DNA from: Burkholderiales bacterium
Lineage (GTDB): Bacteria > Pseudomonadota > Gammaproteobacteria > Burkholderiales > SG8-41
Direction: 5' to 3'
NCBI GenBank assembly: GCA_020854035.1
Contig: JADZGE010000087.1
Coordinates: forward strand, 80,886 to 144,885
Length of the DNA: 64,000 nucleotides
Position numbers and translations under genes: made by a program. Every line of letters begins with the position of its first letter. Within the stretch, counting starts at the first letter, position 1. Shown here piece by piece: positions 1 to 8,487 of this stretch. The notes beneath the pieces are model-generated. The model worked only from the letters and a program-made list of their open reading frames with translations, ran no database searches and had not been told where the DNA came from.

Positions 1-60
1 ATCGCCGCGCTGCGCGCGGCCGACCGGCCCGAGCGCGTGAGCCCGGTGCGCCGCGCCTGA
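1..60 (+). CDS. C-terminal end of an unidentified gene (partial)
   Basis: An open frame enters from the left edge and stops with TGA at 58-60, giving 19 residues rich in Ala and Arg and ending in VRRA. It is too short to assign. It is followed by a 126-base spacer in which I see no gene, and it converges on the large minus-strand gene whose stop lies at 187. Confidence 0.35.
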   Translation: MAALRAADRPERVSPVRRA

Positions 61-186
61 GCGCGGCGGTCCGACCACGGGGCGGGAGCCCACCGCCACG
101 GGAAAGCGTGGCCCACGCGCGCAGGATCGTCTGCTCGAGCCCGGCCGCGGCCGGTGGGCGGCAACGCCCGCACGCGGCGAGGTTCG

Positions 187-3100
187 CTACGGGCGCAGGA
201 TCGGCGACTTGATGTTGCCGGTCACGTTGAGAGTGCCACGCGCGACCACGACCGTCCTCGATCCAAGCTCCGCGACCACGCGTCCGGCGAGCTCCCCGCC
301 CGCACCGACGTCGACCGTGCCGGTCGCGTTCATCGGCCCGGACCCGAGCACGAGCTTGCGGTAGGAAACCTGCTTGCCGGCCGCATGGATCGAGCCGGTC
401 AGCGTTTCGAAGCGGGTCTTGCCCCCGCGCACGCCGTCGCGCGCGGGAGATTGCACCGCGCGCACGACGTCGACGTTGTTGATCTCTCCGCGTTCCACGC
501 TGAAAGTGCCCTCGACCCGCGGCTCGGAAAACAGCGCCTTCAGCGTCGCTGACTGCAGCGCGAAGGTGGCGGTGGTGCTGACCGTGCCGGTCATCGAGAA
601 ATCGCGCGTGATCGCTCCGAGCACCGTCGCGGCGTCGGCGCCCGTCACGCTCACCTCGCCTTCCGCGCGTATCGCTTCACCCGACCAGGATGCCTTGCCG
701 CTGCCCTTGACGGTTCCGCGCCCGATCCTGCCCTCCATGCTGGTGACCGTCATCCGCCCCGGCGCGAACACCGCGACGACGTTGAGCTCGTCGAAGGTCA
801 AGGCCGGGCCGAGCGGCAGCGGCCAGCCGCGCGCGTCGATCGTGGCGCGCCACGTGCCGTCCTTGCGCGCGATGTCGACACGAAGGGCGCTCGCGGCGAG
901 CATCGCGCGTTCGACAGCCCCGCTCGCGCCGAGGGTCACGTCCGCGTCGAACAGCGGCGCCTCCATGTCGCGCAACGCGAGCTTGGCGCCTTTCAGTCTC
1001 ACCTTGCGCAGCTTCAGCGGCTGCGGCGCCTTCGGCGCCTCGATCCAGCCCGGCACCATGGCGAGAGCGTCCTGGTCCCCGGTGAGGCCGATCACCACCG
1101 CTTCGTCGATGTCCTTCACCGCCGAGAGCAGGGAGAACGGGCCCGCGCTCACCACGATCGAACTCACCTTGATTTCCTGCAGCTTGCCGATGGCGACGTC
1201 CTGAAGCGTCAACTGCGGCGTGGGCAGCAGGGCGTAGCGCAGGTCGCGGATATCCACCGGCACGCCGAGCCGCCGGGAAATCGCGTCCCGCGCGCCGGAG
1301 ATGTAGCCCGTCAGCGGCACGAAATGCAGCAGCACCAGCGCGAGCACGATCACCGCCGCGAGCGCGATGCCCGCCGTCCTCGGCCAGCCGCGCGGCTTCT
1401 TCTCGCGGATCGAGATCGCCGCGTCGCGCGCCTCGTCCTCCCGCTTCCTGCGGTCCTCGGCCGCGGACCGCGCGCGTGCCTCGGCCTCCTGCCGGTAGCG
1501 CGCGTCCTCCTCCATCTGGGCGAGTTCGCGGGCCTTCAGTTCCGCGACGACGCGCGTCTTCACCTCTTCCTCGGCCTTCGCGCGCATCTGCTGCTCGTTC
1601 ACCACGCGCGCGACCGCTTCGGCCTTCGCGCGATCCTCCGCCTGCGCGCGGGCGAGCCGCTCGGCCTCGGCCTTCGCTTCGGCCTGCGCCTTCGAGCGCG
1701 CGGCGGCCTCCGCGAGCGCCTTCGCCCTCGCGACCTCCTGCTCGGCGGCGCGGGCCATCGCCTCGGCTTCGGCGAGCGCCTTGCGCCGCTGCGCGGAATC
1801 CTCCGCCGCCGCTTCGCGCGCCTTGCGCTCCGCCTCCTCGCGCGCCTGGCGCGCGGCCTCCGCCTGGCGCTCGGCGTCCTCGCGCGCCCTGCGCTCCGCC
1901 TCGAACTGCGCCGCGAGTTCCGCCTGCGCCTTGCGCTCGGCGTCCTCGCGCGCCTTGCGCTCCGCTTCGACGCGCGCCTCGGCGTCCTCGCGCGCGCGCC
2001 GCTCGGCCTCGATCGCGGCCTGGACTTCGGCGCGTGCCTTCGCCTCGGCTTCGTCGCGCGCCTTCGCCAGCGCGTCCTCGCGTGACCGGCGCTCGGCCTC
2101 GGCCTGCGCCTCGGCGTCCTCGCGCGCGCGGCGCTCGGCCGCGAACTTCGCCTCGGCGTCCTCGCGCGCGCGCCGCTCGGCCTCGGCGCTCGCCTCAGCC
2201 TGCTCGCGAGCGCGCCGCGACTGCTCCTGCAGTTCGCGCATCTGCGCCTTCGATCGCGCTTCCTCTTCCTCGCGAGCGCGTCGCAGCGTGTCCTCGCGCG
2301 CCTTGAGTTCCTCCGCCTCGCGCTTGCGGGCCTCGGCCTCGGACTTCGCCTTGGCCTCGGCCGCCACGCGCGCCTCGGCTTCCGCGCGGGCTCTCGTTTT
2401 CGCCTCCTCGAGCGCCTTCATCGCGGATTCCATGCGCGAGCGCGCTTCGGCCTCGCCGCCCTCGATGTGCTCGCGCGCCCTGCGCTCGGCCTCGGCCTTC
2501 GCGCGTGCCGCCTCTTCCGCCATCGCGCGTGCCTGCACCACGGCGGCCTCGGCCGCCCTGGCGCGCGCCTCCGCCTCCTCGCGCGCCCTGCGCTCGGCGT
2601 CCTCGCGCGCCTTGATCTCCTCCTCGACGCGGGCGCGCTGCGCGGCTTCCTGCCGGGCGCGCGCCTCGGCCTGGTGCAGCGCCTCCTGCAGCGCCTTCAT
2701 CTGCGCTTCCACGGCCGCCCTTGCCTTCGACTCGGCGTCCGCGTGGGCCCGCGCCTCGGTCTCCGCGCGCGCCCGCACCTCGGCCTCCTCCCTCGCCTTC
2801 GCTTCCGCGGCGGTCTTGGCTTCGACCTCCGCCTTGGCCCGCGCCTCGGCCTCCGCGCGTGCCTTCGCTTCCGCGTCCGCCCGGGCTTTCGCCTCCATCG
2901 CGGCCTTCGCGCGCGCCTCGGCTTCGATCCGGGCCTTGGCATCGGCCGCCGCCTTCGCCTCGGCTTCCGCCCTCGCTCGCGCCTCGGCCGCCGCCCTCGC
3001 CTCCGCTTCGGCGCGGGCCTTTGCCTCGGCTTCCGTCTTCGCCTTCGCTTCCGCGGCGGCGCGCGCCCGCGTCTCGGCTTCCTGTCTCACCTTCGCCTCG

Positions 3101-3543
3101 GCGGCGGCGCGCGCGGCGGTGAGCGCCCGCGCCTTTGCCAGTTCCTCCGCCTTGATCCGGGCCTCGGCCTCCGCATTGAGTTTCGCGACCGCCTGCGGCG
3201 AGGTGAAGTCGAGATCGTCGCCGATGTCCTGCGCGCCGGGCGGCGAAGAGGGAGGCGGGGCAGCCCGTGCCGCGGGGGCCGCCGCTGCCGCGGGCGCCGC
3301 GGCAGCGGCGGCCGGGGCGGCCGGAGCGGAAAAGACCTTGATGTAGCCCTCGGCTACCAGTTTCTCGAGGGCCTCCGCGAGCTTGGGCCCCGGCATGCCC
3401 GACTTCTGCTCGAGATCGGTGATGGTCGACTTGCCGTCGACCGAGAGGAACACGAGGCCCACGTCCCGCGACAGCTTGATAGTCTTGTTCCGGACTTCGA
3501 GAACGCCCTTGGCGGTCTTGGCGAAAACGGTCAGTGGGTGCAT
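187..3543 (-). CDS. Giant Ala/Glu/Arg coiled-coil protein with a transmembrane helix and AsmA-like C-terminal domain
   Basis: Protein of 1118 residues from ATG 3543; an upstream in-frame GTG at 3588 would add 15 residues that look non-coding. Visible order: residues 1-70, a small globular domain resembling a winged helix (IKLSRDVGLVFLSVDGKST, then a helix pair ending VAEGYIKVF); 71-115, an Ala/Pro linker; about 118-700, an uninterrupted heptad-rich helix made of variants of AEARARAEAEAKA; about 717-746, one hydrophobic segment (IALAAVIVLALVLLHFVPL); about 747-1118, a beta-rich domain with AsmA/DUF748 character (RLGVPVDIRDLRYALLPTP). Inference: cytoplasmic N-terminus and coiled coil, periplasmic AsmA-like domain, so a bitopic inner-membrane protein. 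AsmA-type proteins are implicated in envelope lipid transport; a role here is inference only. It is divergent from the HD protein at 3729. Confidence 0.75.
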   Translation of the reverse strand: MHPLTVFAKTAKGVLEVRNKTIKLSRDVGLVFLSVDGKSTITDLEQKSGMPGPKLAEALEKLVAEGYIKVFSAPAAPAAAAAAPAAAAAPAARAAPPPSSPPGAQDIGDDLDFTSPQAVAKLNAEAEARIKAEELAKARALTAARAAAEAKVRQEAETRARAAAEAKAKTEAEAKARAEAEARAAAEARARAEAEAKAAADAKARIEAEARAKAAMEAKARADAEAKARAEAEARAKAEVEAKTAAEAKAREEAEVRARAETEARAHADAESKARAAVEAQMKALQEALHQAEARARQEAAQRARVEEEIKAREDAERRAREEAEARARAAEAAVVQARAMAEEAARAKAEAERRAREHIEGGEAEARSRMESAMKALEEAKTRARAEAEARVAAEAKAKSEAEARKREAEELKAREDTLRRAREEEEARSKAQMRELQEQSRRAREQAEASAEAERRAREDAEAKFAAERRAREDAEAQAEAERRSREDALAKARDEAEAKARAEVQAAIEAERRAREDAEARVEAERKAREDAERKAQAELAAQFEAERRAREDAERQAEAARQAREEAERKAREAAAEDSAQRRKALAEAEAMARAAEQEVARAKALAEAAARSKAQAEAKAEAERLARAQAEDRAKAEAVARVVNEQQMRAKAEEEVKTRVVAELKARELAQMEEDARYRQEAEARARSAAEDRRKREDEARDAAISIREKKPRGWPRTAGIALAAVIVLALVLLHFVPLTGYISGARDAISRRLGVPVDIRDLRYALLPTPQLTLQDVAIGKLQEIKVSSIVVSAGPFSLLSAVKDIDEAVVIGLTGDQDALAMVPGWIEAPKAPQPLKLRKVRLKGAKLALRDMEAPLFDADVTLGASGAVERAMLAASALRVDIARKDGTWRATIDARGWPLPLGPALTFDELNVVAVFAPGRMTVTSMEGRIGRGTVKGSGKASWSGEAIRAEGEVSVTGADAATVLGAITRDFSMTGTVSTTATFALQSATLKALFSEPRVEGTFSVERGEINNVDVVRAVQSPARDGVRGGKTRFETLTGSIHAAGKQVSYRKLVLGSGPMNATGTVDVGAGGELAGRVVAELGSRTVVVARGTLNVTGNIKSPILRP
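1443..3190. repeat. Degenerate internal repeat encoding the coiled coil
   Basis: About 1.7 kb of low-complexity coding DNA in which units such as GCCTCGGCCTCCGCGCGCGC and GCGCTCGGCGTCCTCGCGCG recur with substitutions. The units correspond to AEARA-, ERRAREDAEA- and AEAKAKA-type helix segments of the minus-strand protein. The region produces very long open frames on the other strand, which are compositional shadows. Confidence 0.8.
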
Positions 3544-3654
3544 GGGAAGGGATTTTTTCGGATTTTCCGCCGCAATACAACCTCGCACCCGGTCGCGCGC
3601 ACGCCCGGGCCGGCGGTCCCGTGCCGGTTCGCGGCGTCCGGCGCGGCAATCGCC

Positions 3655-3690
3655 ATTGCAAGTTGGGTGTCAGTATAGTGTAATAAATCA
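3655..3690. promoter_or_regulatory. AT-rich divergent promoter region (candidate)
   Basis: The spacer between the divergent coiled-coil gene and the HD gene has one AT-rich patch in otherwise GC-rich DNA. On the minus strand TATACT (3677-3672) resembles a -10 box, and on the plus strand TTGCAA (3656-3661) precedes TATAGT and TAATAA. Spacings are not ideal, so neither promoter is firm. Confidence 0.3.
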
Positions 3691-3728
3691 ACGGCTAGGG
3701 GGTTCCCCGTAGCGGACATGGCCCTGAG

Positions 3729-4712
3729 ATGAGCGTTCGGCGTAACGATTTCGACGTTACCAACTCCGTCAATACCACGGACGCCGAAAAGGTCGGCGGC
3801 GCCATCTCCGGCATCTATCAGGATCTGTACCAGGAGGACGCCCCAGCGTCCCTCCGCCGGGCATTCGACGATCTCGGCCGGCTCTACCGCGGCGAGTTTC
3901 CCGGCTTCCACGAGTGCGACACCTCGTACCACGACATCCAGCACGTGCTGGACGTGACGCTCGCCATGGCGCGGATGATGGACGGTTGCGTGCGGGCGAC
4001 GGACGCACGGCTCGTGAGCGCCCGAATATTCGCCTTCGGCGTGATCACGGCGCTCTACCACGACTGCGGCTACATCCGCTACCGCCGGGACACGAAGCAC
4101 CGTAACGGCGCCGATTACACCATGGTGCATGTGTCGCGCGGCGCGCGTTTCATCGAGGAGTACCTGCCGGCGCTCGGCATGGCGGATCTTGCCGGGGTCG
4201 CGGCGAACGTCATCCATTTCACCGGCTACGAGATACCAATCGGGAGGATTCGCCTGCCTGGCCCCGAGTTCCGGCTGATCGGCAATTTCCTGGGCAGCGC
4301 CGATATCCTCGCGCAGATGGCGGACCGTTGCTACCTGGAAAAGTGCCATGACCGGTTGTACCCGGAATTCGTGCGCGGCGGTATCGCGCGCCGCAGGAAC
4401 GGCGATGGCACCGAGGAGGTGATCTTCGCCTCGGCCGCCGACCTCATATTCAAGACGCCCCGCTTCTACCAGGGTGCGGCCAAGCGCCTCAACCAGGATC
4501 TCGGCGGCTGCCACGCCTATGTCGAGCGGCACTTTGGCGGCCAGCACGTCTACTTCGACGAACTGGAAAAGAACATCGGCTACGCGCGCAAGATAGCGGT
4601 GGCGGGCGACATCGCGCTGTTGCGCCGCCGCCCGGCGCCCACCACCGAATCGGAGAAGACGGCGGATTCGGGCGACCGGCCGGCCGCCGGCGGGAACGGC
4701 GATCCGCTATAG
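3729..4712 (+). CDS. HD-domain protein, PDEase-like predicted metal-dependent phosphohydrolase
   Basis: Protein of 327 residues. The N-terminal third carries YHDIQHVLDVT (about residues 72-82), followed by a helix and ALYHDCGYIRYRRDTKHRNG (about 113-132). The arrangement of a YHxxxH motif followed by an HD doublet is that of the HD/PDEase superfamily, whose histidines and aspartate bind two metals and hydrolyse phosphodiesters or phosphomonoesters. A further conserved-looking stretch follows (DYTMVHVSRGARFIEEYL, VIHFTGYE). No signal peptide or membrane segment, so cytosolic. The last 30 residues look disordered. The substrate cannot be deduced; a cyclic-nucleotide or nucleotide phosphoester is plausible by family only. 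Monocistronic, divergent from the coiled-coil gene and convergent with the MDR gene. Confidence 0.7.
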   Translation: MSVRRNDFDVTNSVNTTDAEKVGGAISGIYQDLYQEDAPASLRRAFDDLGRLYRGEFPGFHECDTSYHDIQHVLDVTLAMARMMDGCVRATDARLVSARIFAFGVITALYHDCGYIRYRRDTKHRNGADYTMVHVSRGARFIEEYLPALGMADLAGVAANVIHFTGYEIPIGRIRLPGPEFRLIGNFLGSADILAQMADRCYLEKCHDRLYPEFVRGGIARRRNGDGTEEVIFASAADLIFKTPRFYQGAAKRLNQDLGGCHAYVERHFGGQHVYFDELEKNIGYARKIAVAGDIALLRRRPAPTTESEKTADSGDRPAAGGNGDPL

Positions 4713-4739
4713 CCGATCCGCGGACCCGCCGCACGCCGA

Positions 4740-5735
4740 TCACCTGATCGCGTTGGTGAGGACGATCTTCCCCGTGTGCCCGCTCGACTCCATGAGGGCG
4801 TGTGCCTTGTCCGCCTGCCCGAGAACGAAGGTCGCGCGTACCACGGCGTTCACGCGACCGGCCTCGATGAGCGGCCACACGCGCGCCTCCAGCTCCCGCG
4901 CGACGCGCGTCTTGTAGGCCGCGGGCCGGGTGCGCAGCGTCGAGCCGGTGTAGGTGAGCCGCTTCAGCATGATGGGCATCAGGTTCACGTCAACCCTGGA
5001 GCCGGCGGAAAACGCGAGCTGAACGATGCGCGCATCGTGGGCGGCCGCCTTGAAGTTGCGCTCGATGTTGGGGCCGCCGACGATGTCGAGAATCACGTTC
5101 GCGCCACCCTCCGCGCGCACCACCTCGACGTAGTCTTCCGCCCGGTAGTCGATGACCCGGTCCGCGCCGAGTTCGCGGCAGATCGCGCAGCGCGCCGCCG
5201 GGCTGTCGGTGGCGATGACCTTCGCCCCGAAGGCCTTGCCGAGCTGTATCGCGGTGGTGCCGATGCCGCCCGCCCCGCCGTGGACGAGCAGCGTTTCTCC
5301 CGCGGCGAGGCCCGCGCCGATGAAAATGTTGCTCCATACCGTGAAAAACGTCTCGGGCAGGCTCGCTGCCGCCACGAGATCGATGCCCCGTGGCACCGGC
5401 AGGCAGTGCTCCGCGTCGGCCACGCAGTACTCGGCGTAGCCGCCACCGTTCGTGAGCGCCGCGACCCTGTCGCCGGCCGACCAGCGGCTTGCGCCGGCAC
5501 CGCAAGCGACAACGACGCCCGCGACCTCGAGTCCGGGAAGCTCGGAGGCGCCCGGCGGCGCCGGATAGAGCCCTTTCCGCTGCATGAGGTCGGGGCCGTT
5601 CACGCCGGCGGCGGCCACCTCGATCAGCACCTCCCCGTTGCCTGGCCGGGGGACGGGCCGCTCCGCGCGGCGCAGCACCTCGGGTCCGCCGGGCGCGCTG
5701 ATCTCGACAACGCTCATGGTCTCGGGCAGTTTCAT
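4740..5735 (-). CDS. NAD(P)H:quinone oxidoreductase-like MDR enzyme
   Basis: Protein of 331 residues from ATG 5735 (a second ATG six codons on, at 5717, is equally usable). Medium-chain dehydrogenase/reductase fold: N-terminal catalytic half with GVNGPDLMQRKGLYP and PGLEVAGVV, then a Rossmann domain with VHGGAGGIGTTAIQLGKAFG (about 145-164), and ATDSPAARCAICRELGADRV, which would contact the cofactor ribose. No zinc-binding cysteine cluster is visible, as expected for quinone reductase (PIG3/QOR) members that use NADPH without metal. The best guess is reduction of quinones or enones; the physiological substrate is unknown. Convergent with the HD gene. Confidence 0.85.
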   Translation of the reverse strand: MKLPETMSVVEISAPGGPEVLRRAERPVPRPGNGEVLIEVAAAGVNGPDLMQRKGLYPAPPGASELPGLEVAGVVVACGAGASRWSAGDRVAALTNGGGYAEYCVADAEHCLPVPRGIDLVAAASLPETFFTVWSNIFIGAGLAAGETLLVHGGAGGIGTTAIQLGKAFGAKVIATDSPAARCAICRELGADRVIDYRAEDYVEVVRAEGGANVILDIVGGPNIERNFKAAAHDARIVQLAFSAGSRVDVNLMPIMLKRLTYTGSTLRTRPAAYKTRVARELEARVWPLIEAGRVNAVVRATFVLGQADKAHALMESSGHTGKIVLTNAIR

Positions 5736-5960
5736 GTGGGAGGACTCGCTGCGATCCCGGGATGTACCGGCTGCCGGGCCGGGGATTTTTATACTAACAT
5801 GCGGCAGGCGCGGCGCTGGCGCACGCCGGCGTCCGCGTTTGGCGGGTGCCCGGTGCGGACCCGTTTGCGCGGTGATTCGACCGTACATGACCATGTGTCC
5901 GCTCCTCCATCGTCACGACCACTCGCCATCGTCGCGCGCCGGAGCGGCGGGACGGACGGG

Positions 5961-6974
5961 ATGAACCGGATCGACGGCAGGCGATGTTGCTCAGCGCGGG
6001 CGGGAAGCGCCGCGGTGCTGGCCTGCGCGCTGGCGTTCCACGGCGTCACGGGTGCGGCAGCGACCGGCGAACGGTATCCGTCGCGCCCGATCCGGCTCGT
6101 GGTGCCGTTCGCTCCGGGCGGTGGCGCCGACATCTCCGCGCGGCTGATCGCCCAAAAGCTCTCGGAGCGCTACGGCCAGCAGGTCGTGGCCGACAACCGT
6201 CCGGGCGCGGGCGGTACCGTCGGCACGGAACTCGTGCTGAAGGCGGCGCCGGATGGCTACACGCTCCTGCTCGTCTCGAGCAGCTACGGCGCGAATCCGG
6301 CGCTCTACAGGTTGAGCTTCGACCCGGTTACCGCGTTCGAGCCGGTCACCCTCGTCAGCCAGCAGCCGTTCGTCATGGCGATCCATCTCGGCGTGCCGGC
6401 GAAGTCGGTGAAGGAGTTCATCGGCTACGCGAAGGCGAATCCCGGGAAGCTCAATTATCTTTCCTCGGGGACGGGCGGCATACAGCATCTTGCAACGGAG
6501 CTCTTCAAGAACATGGCCGCCGTGAACCTCGTCCACATCCCGTACCGCGGCGGCAGTTCGGGCGTGAACGATCTCCTCGCGGGGCAGGTGCACATGGTGT
6601 TCGGCACGGTGCTGTCGACGATGCCGATGGTGCGTGCCGGCCAGTTGCGCGCGCTCGCCGTGACGACCCGCACCCGCTCCCCCGGCGCCCCGGAACTGCC
6701 TTCCCTCGCCGAGGCGGGCGTGCCGGGTTATCACGTGAGCGGGTGGTACGCCGTGCTCGCCCCGAAGACGACCCCGCGCGCGGTGACGGCGGGGCTGAAC
6801 CGCGAGATCGTCGCGCTGCTCACGACGCCGGAGGTGAAGGAACGGTACGCGAAGGAAGGCAGCATCATCGCGGCGAGCACGCCCGCCGGGCTGACGGCCC
6901 ATATCCAGTCCGAGGTCGACAAGTGGCGCAAGCTCGTGCGCGAGGCGAACATCGTTCTCGAGGCGACGCGCTGA
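5961..6974 (+). CDS. Bug-family (TctC-type) periplasmic receptor 1
   Basis: Protein of 337 residues with a long signal sequence (AVLACALAFHGVTGAAA). The mature part opens with YPSRPIRLVVPFAPGGGADI, the hallmark of tripartite tricarboxylate transporter receptors that bind carboxylates or amides in a venus-flytrap cleft. Also seen: GQQVVADNRPGAGGTVG and HIPYRGGSSGVNDLLAGQV, where Arg replaces the more usual Lys in the HxPYKG loop. Start chosen at ATG 5961 because it opens the signal peptide. It heads a loose plus-strand array with the LVIVD protein, a hydroxyacid dehydrogenase and two more receptors, suggesting uptake of a hydroxy- or oxo-acid. No TctA/TctB genes adjoin. Confidence 0.9.
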   Translation: MNRIDGRRCCSARAGSAAVLACALAFHGVTGAAATGERYPSRPIRLVVPFAPGGGADISARLIAQKLSERYGQQVVADNRPGAGGTVGTELVLKAAPDGYTLLLVSSSYGANPALYRLSFDPVTAFEPVTLVSQQPFVMAIHLGVPAKSVKEFIGYAKANPGKLNYLSSGTGGIQHLATELFKNMAAVNLVHIPYRGGSSGVNDLLAGQVHMVFGTVLSTMPMVRAGQLRALAVTTRTRSPGAPELPSLAEAGVPGYHVSGWYAVLAPKTTPRAVTAGLNREIVALLTTPEVKERYAKEGSIIAASTPAGLTAHIQSEVDKWRKLVREANIVLEATR

Positions 6975-7120
6975 TGGTGATCGCGGCATTGCGTGATTCG
7001 GCGACCGGGAGACCGGGCGCCCGGGATTCGCGGGCGGCCGCTGGCCGAATCGGCCGATAATCCAGTAACCCGGGCGCTCGATCACCGAGTCCCCCTGTCG
7101 TTCCGTCACCGGGAGAGACA

Positions 7121-8356
7121 ATGAGCAAGTCGAAAGGCATACGCGAAGTCGGCTACGTGGACGTGAGGCAGGGCGGGGGCGTCGCGCATGCGCACGCCGG
7201 GCCGGGCGGGCGGCTCTCGTCCAGGTCGTGGTTCGACTGCGCGGGCGGCGGCCAGATCGTGGTGGAGAGGGGCATCGCCTATGTCGGCAACATGCGCAAC
7301 CCGCACGGCACGCTCGTCATCGACGTGAAGGACCCGCGGCACCCGAAGCAGCTCGCCGCGGTCGAAATGCCCGTCGGCACGCACTCGCACAAGGTGCGCG
7401 TCGCCGGCGACATCATGGTCACCAACCACGAGATCCTCGGCGAGCGCGCGGCGCGCGGCGAGGTCCCGCCGGCGGGCTACCGCGGCGGGCTCGGCATCTA
7501 CGACGTGGCGAACCCCGCGAAGCCGCGGCTCGTCACGAACTGGGAGGTGTCCGGCTCGACCGGCCAGGGAACGGGAGTGCACCGTTTCGACTTCGACGGC
7601 CGCTACGCCTACATCTCCCCGACGTGCGAGGGCTACCTCGGCAACATCGTCATGATCCTCGACCTCAAGAACCCCGCGAAACCCGAGGAAGCGGGCCGGT
7701 GGTGGTTGCCCGGGCAGTGGACCGCGGGCGGAGAGCAACCCGGCTGGACGGGCACCAACCACAAGTGCCACCACCCCCTGCGTCACGGCAACCGCCTCTA
7801 CACGAGCTACTGGTACGGCGGCTTCGTGATCCTCGACATCGAGGACATGGCGAAGCCGAAGCTCGTCTCGCACGTGGACTGGAGCCCGCCGTTTCCGTGG
7901 CCGACGCACACCTGCCTGCCGATTCCGTTCAAGATCGGCAACCGCGACTTCATGGTCGTCTCCGACGAGGACGTCGGGCGCCTCGACGGGTGCCCGCCGT
8001 ACCCCGCGTCGTTCCTGTGGTTGGTGGACATCACCGACGAGCGCCACCCGCAGCAGGTGTCGACCTTCCAGATCGAGGGCATGCCGGACGAGCCACAGCC
8101 GTACATGACCGGCTGCCACCAGCCGGCCGAGCGGCTCGTCACGGGCACCGAAATCCCGGTCGCCTGGTTCGCGTGGGGGCTGCGCGTGGTCGACATCTCG
8201 CGGCCGCACGCGCTGAAGGAGGTGGCCTTTTTCCTGCCCGACGTGCCGCGGGGCTCGGAGCGCGTGCAGAGCAACGACGTAACCGTGGACGAGCGCGGTC
8301 TCATCTACCTTCTCGACCGTGTGCGGGGGCTGCACATACTCGAGCGGATCGGCTGA
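7121..8356 (+). CDS. LVIVD-repeat predicted beta-propeller protein
   Basis: Protein of 411 residues starting at ATG 7121 behind GGGAGAG. Repeated blade-like units alternate a 'name the value' strand with a DP-x-x-P turn: GTLVIDVKDPRHPKQL, GIYDVANPAKPRL, MILDLKNPAKPEE, VILDIEDMAKPKL, LVDITDERHPQQV, VVDISRPHALKEV. These match the LVIVD repeat described in bacterial surface and cytosolic propellers. His/Cys-containing loops are striking (HAHAGPGG, GTHSHK, NHKCHHP, THTC, TGCHQP) and suggest a bound metal, reminiscent of selenium-binding-protein/methanethiol-oxidase propellers; that link is inference. No signal peptide, so cytosolic. Lies between a Bug receptor and a dehydrogenase. Confidence 0.7.
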   Translation: MSKSKGIREVGYVDVRQGGGVAHAHAGPGGRLSSRSWFDCAGGGQIVVERGIAYVGNMRNPHGTLVIDVKDPRHPKQLAAVEMPVGTHSHKVRVAGDIMVTNHEILGERAARGEVPPAGYRGGLGIYDVANPAKPRLVTNWEVSGSTGQGTGVHRFDFDGRYAYISPTCEGYLGNIVMILDLKNPAKPEEAGRWWLPGQWTAGGEQPGWTGTNHKCHHPLRHGNRLYTSYWYGGFVILDIEDMAKPKLVSHVDWSPPFPWPTHTCLPIPFKIGNRDFMVVSDEDVGRLDGCPPYPASFLWLVDITDERHPQQVSTFQIEGMPDEPQPYMTGCHQPAERLVTGTEIPVAWFAWGLRVVDISRPHALKEVAFFLPDVPRGSERVQSNDVTVDERGLIYLLDRVRGLHILERIG

Positions 8357-8487
8357 GGCGGGAGACGGCAGGCGCGGGGCCGGGGACCGGGATCCGAAAT
8401 CGCCTCTCCCCTCATTCCCTGTCCGCGGTCGCGAGCGCTCCGTTTCCCGTTCCTCGATCCCGTTTCCCTACCCGATGTGACGACGCA
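8357..8487. repeat. Intergenic spacer of degenerate short words
   Basis: A 131-base spacer with no gene. It contains GGGACCGGGATCCGAAAT on the left and runs of TTTCCCGTTCCTCGATCCCG on the right, which are loosely complementary in style. Comparable spacers occur at about 7002-7110, 9478-9600, 17731-17949, 39422-39496 and 50863-50960. Confidence 0.35.

Noticed and set aside
1781..3346. 521-codon plus-strand frame of Ser/Ala/Arg composition, and several other long frames over 1.3-3.7 kb
   Set aside because: They are antisense shadows of the repetitive coiled-coil gene, with no domain, start site or family likeness.
4776..5960. Plus-strand open frame continuous with the Bug receptor at 5961
   Set aside because: It reads antisense through the MDR gene; the receptor clearly begins with its signal peptide at 5961.
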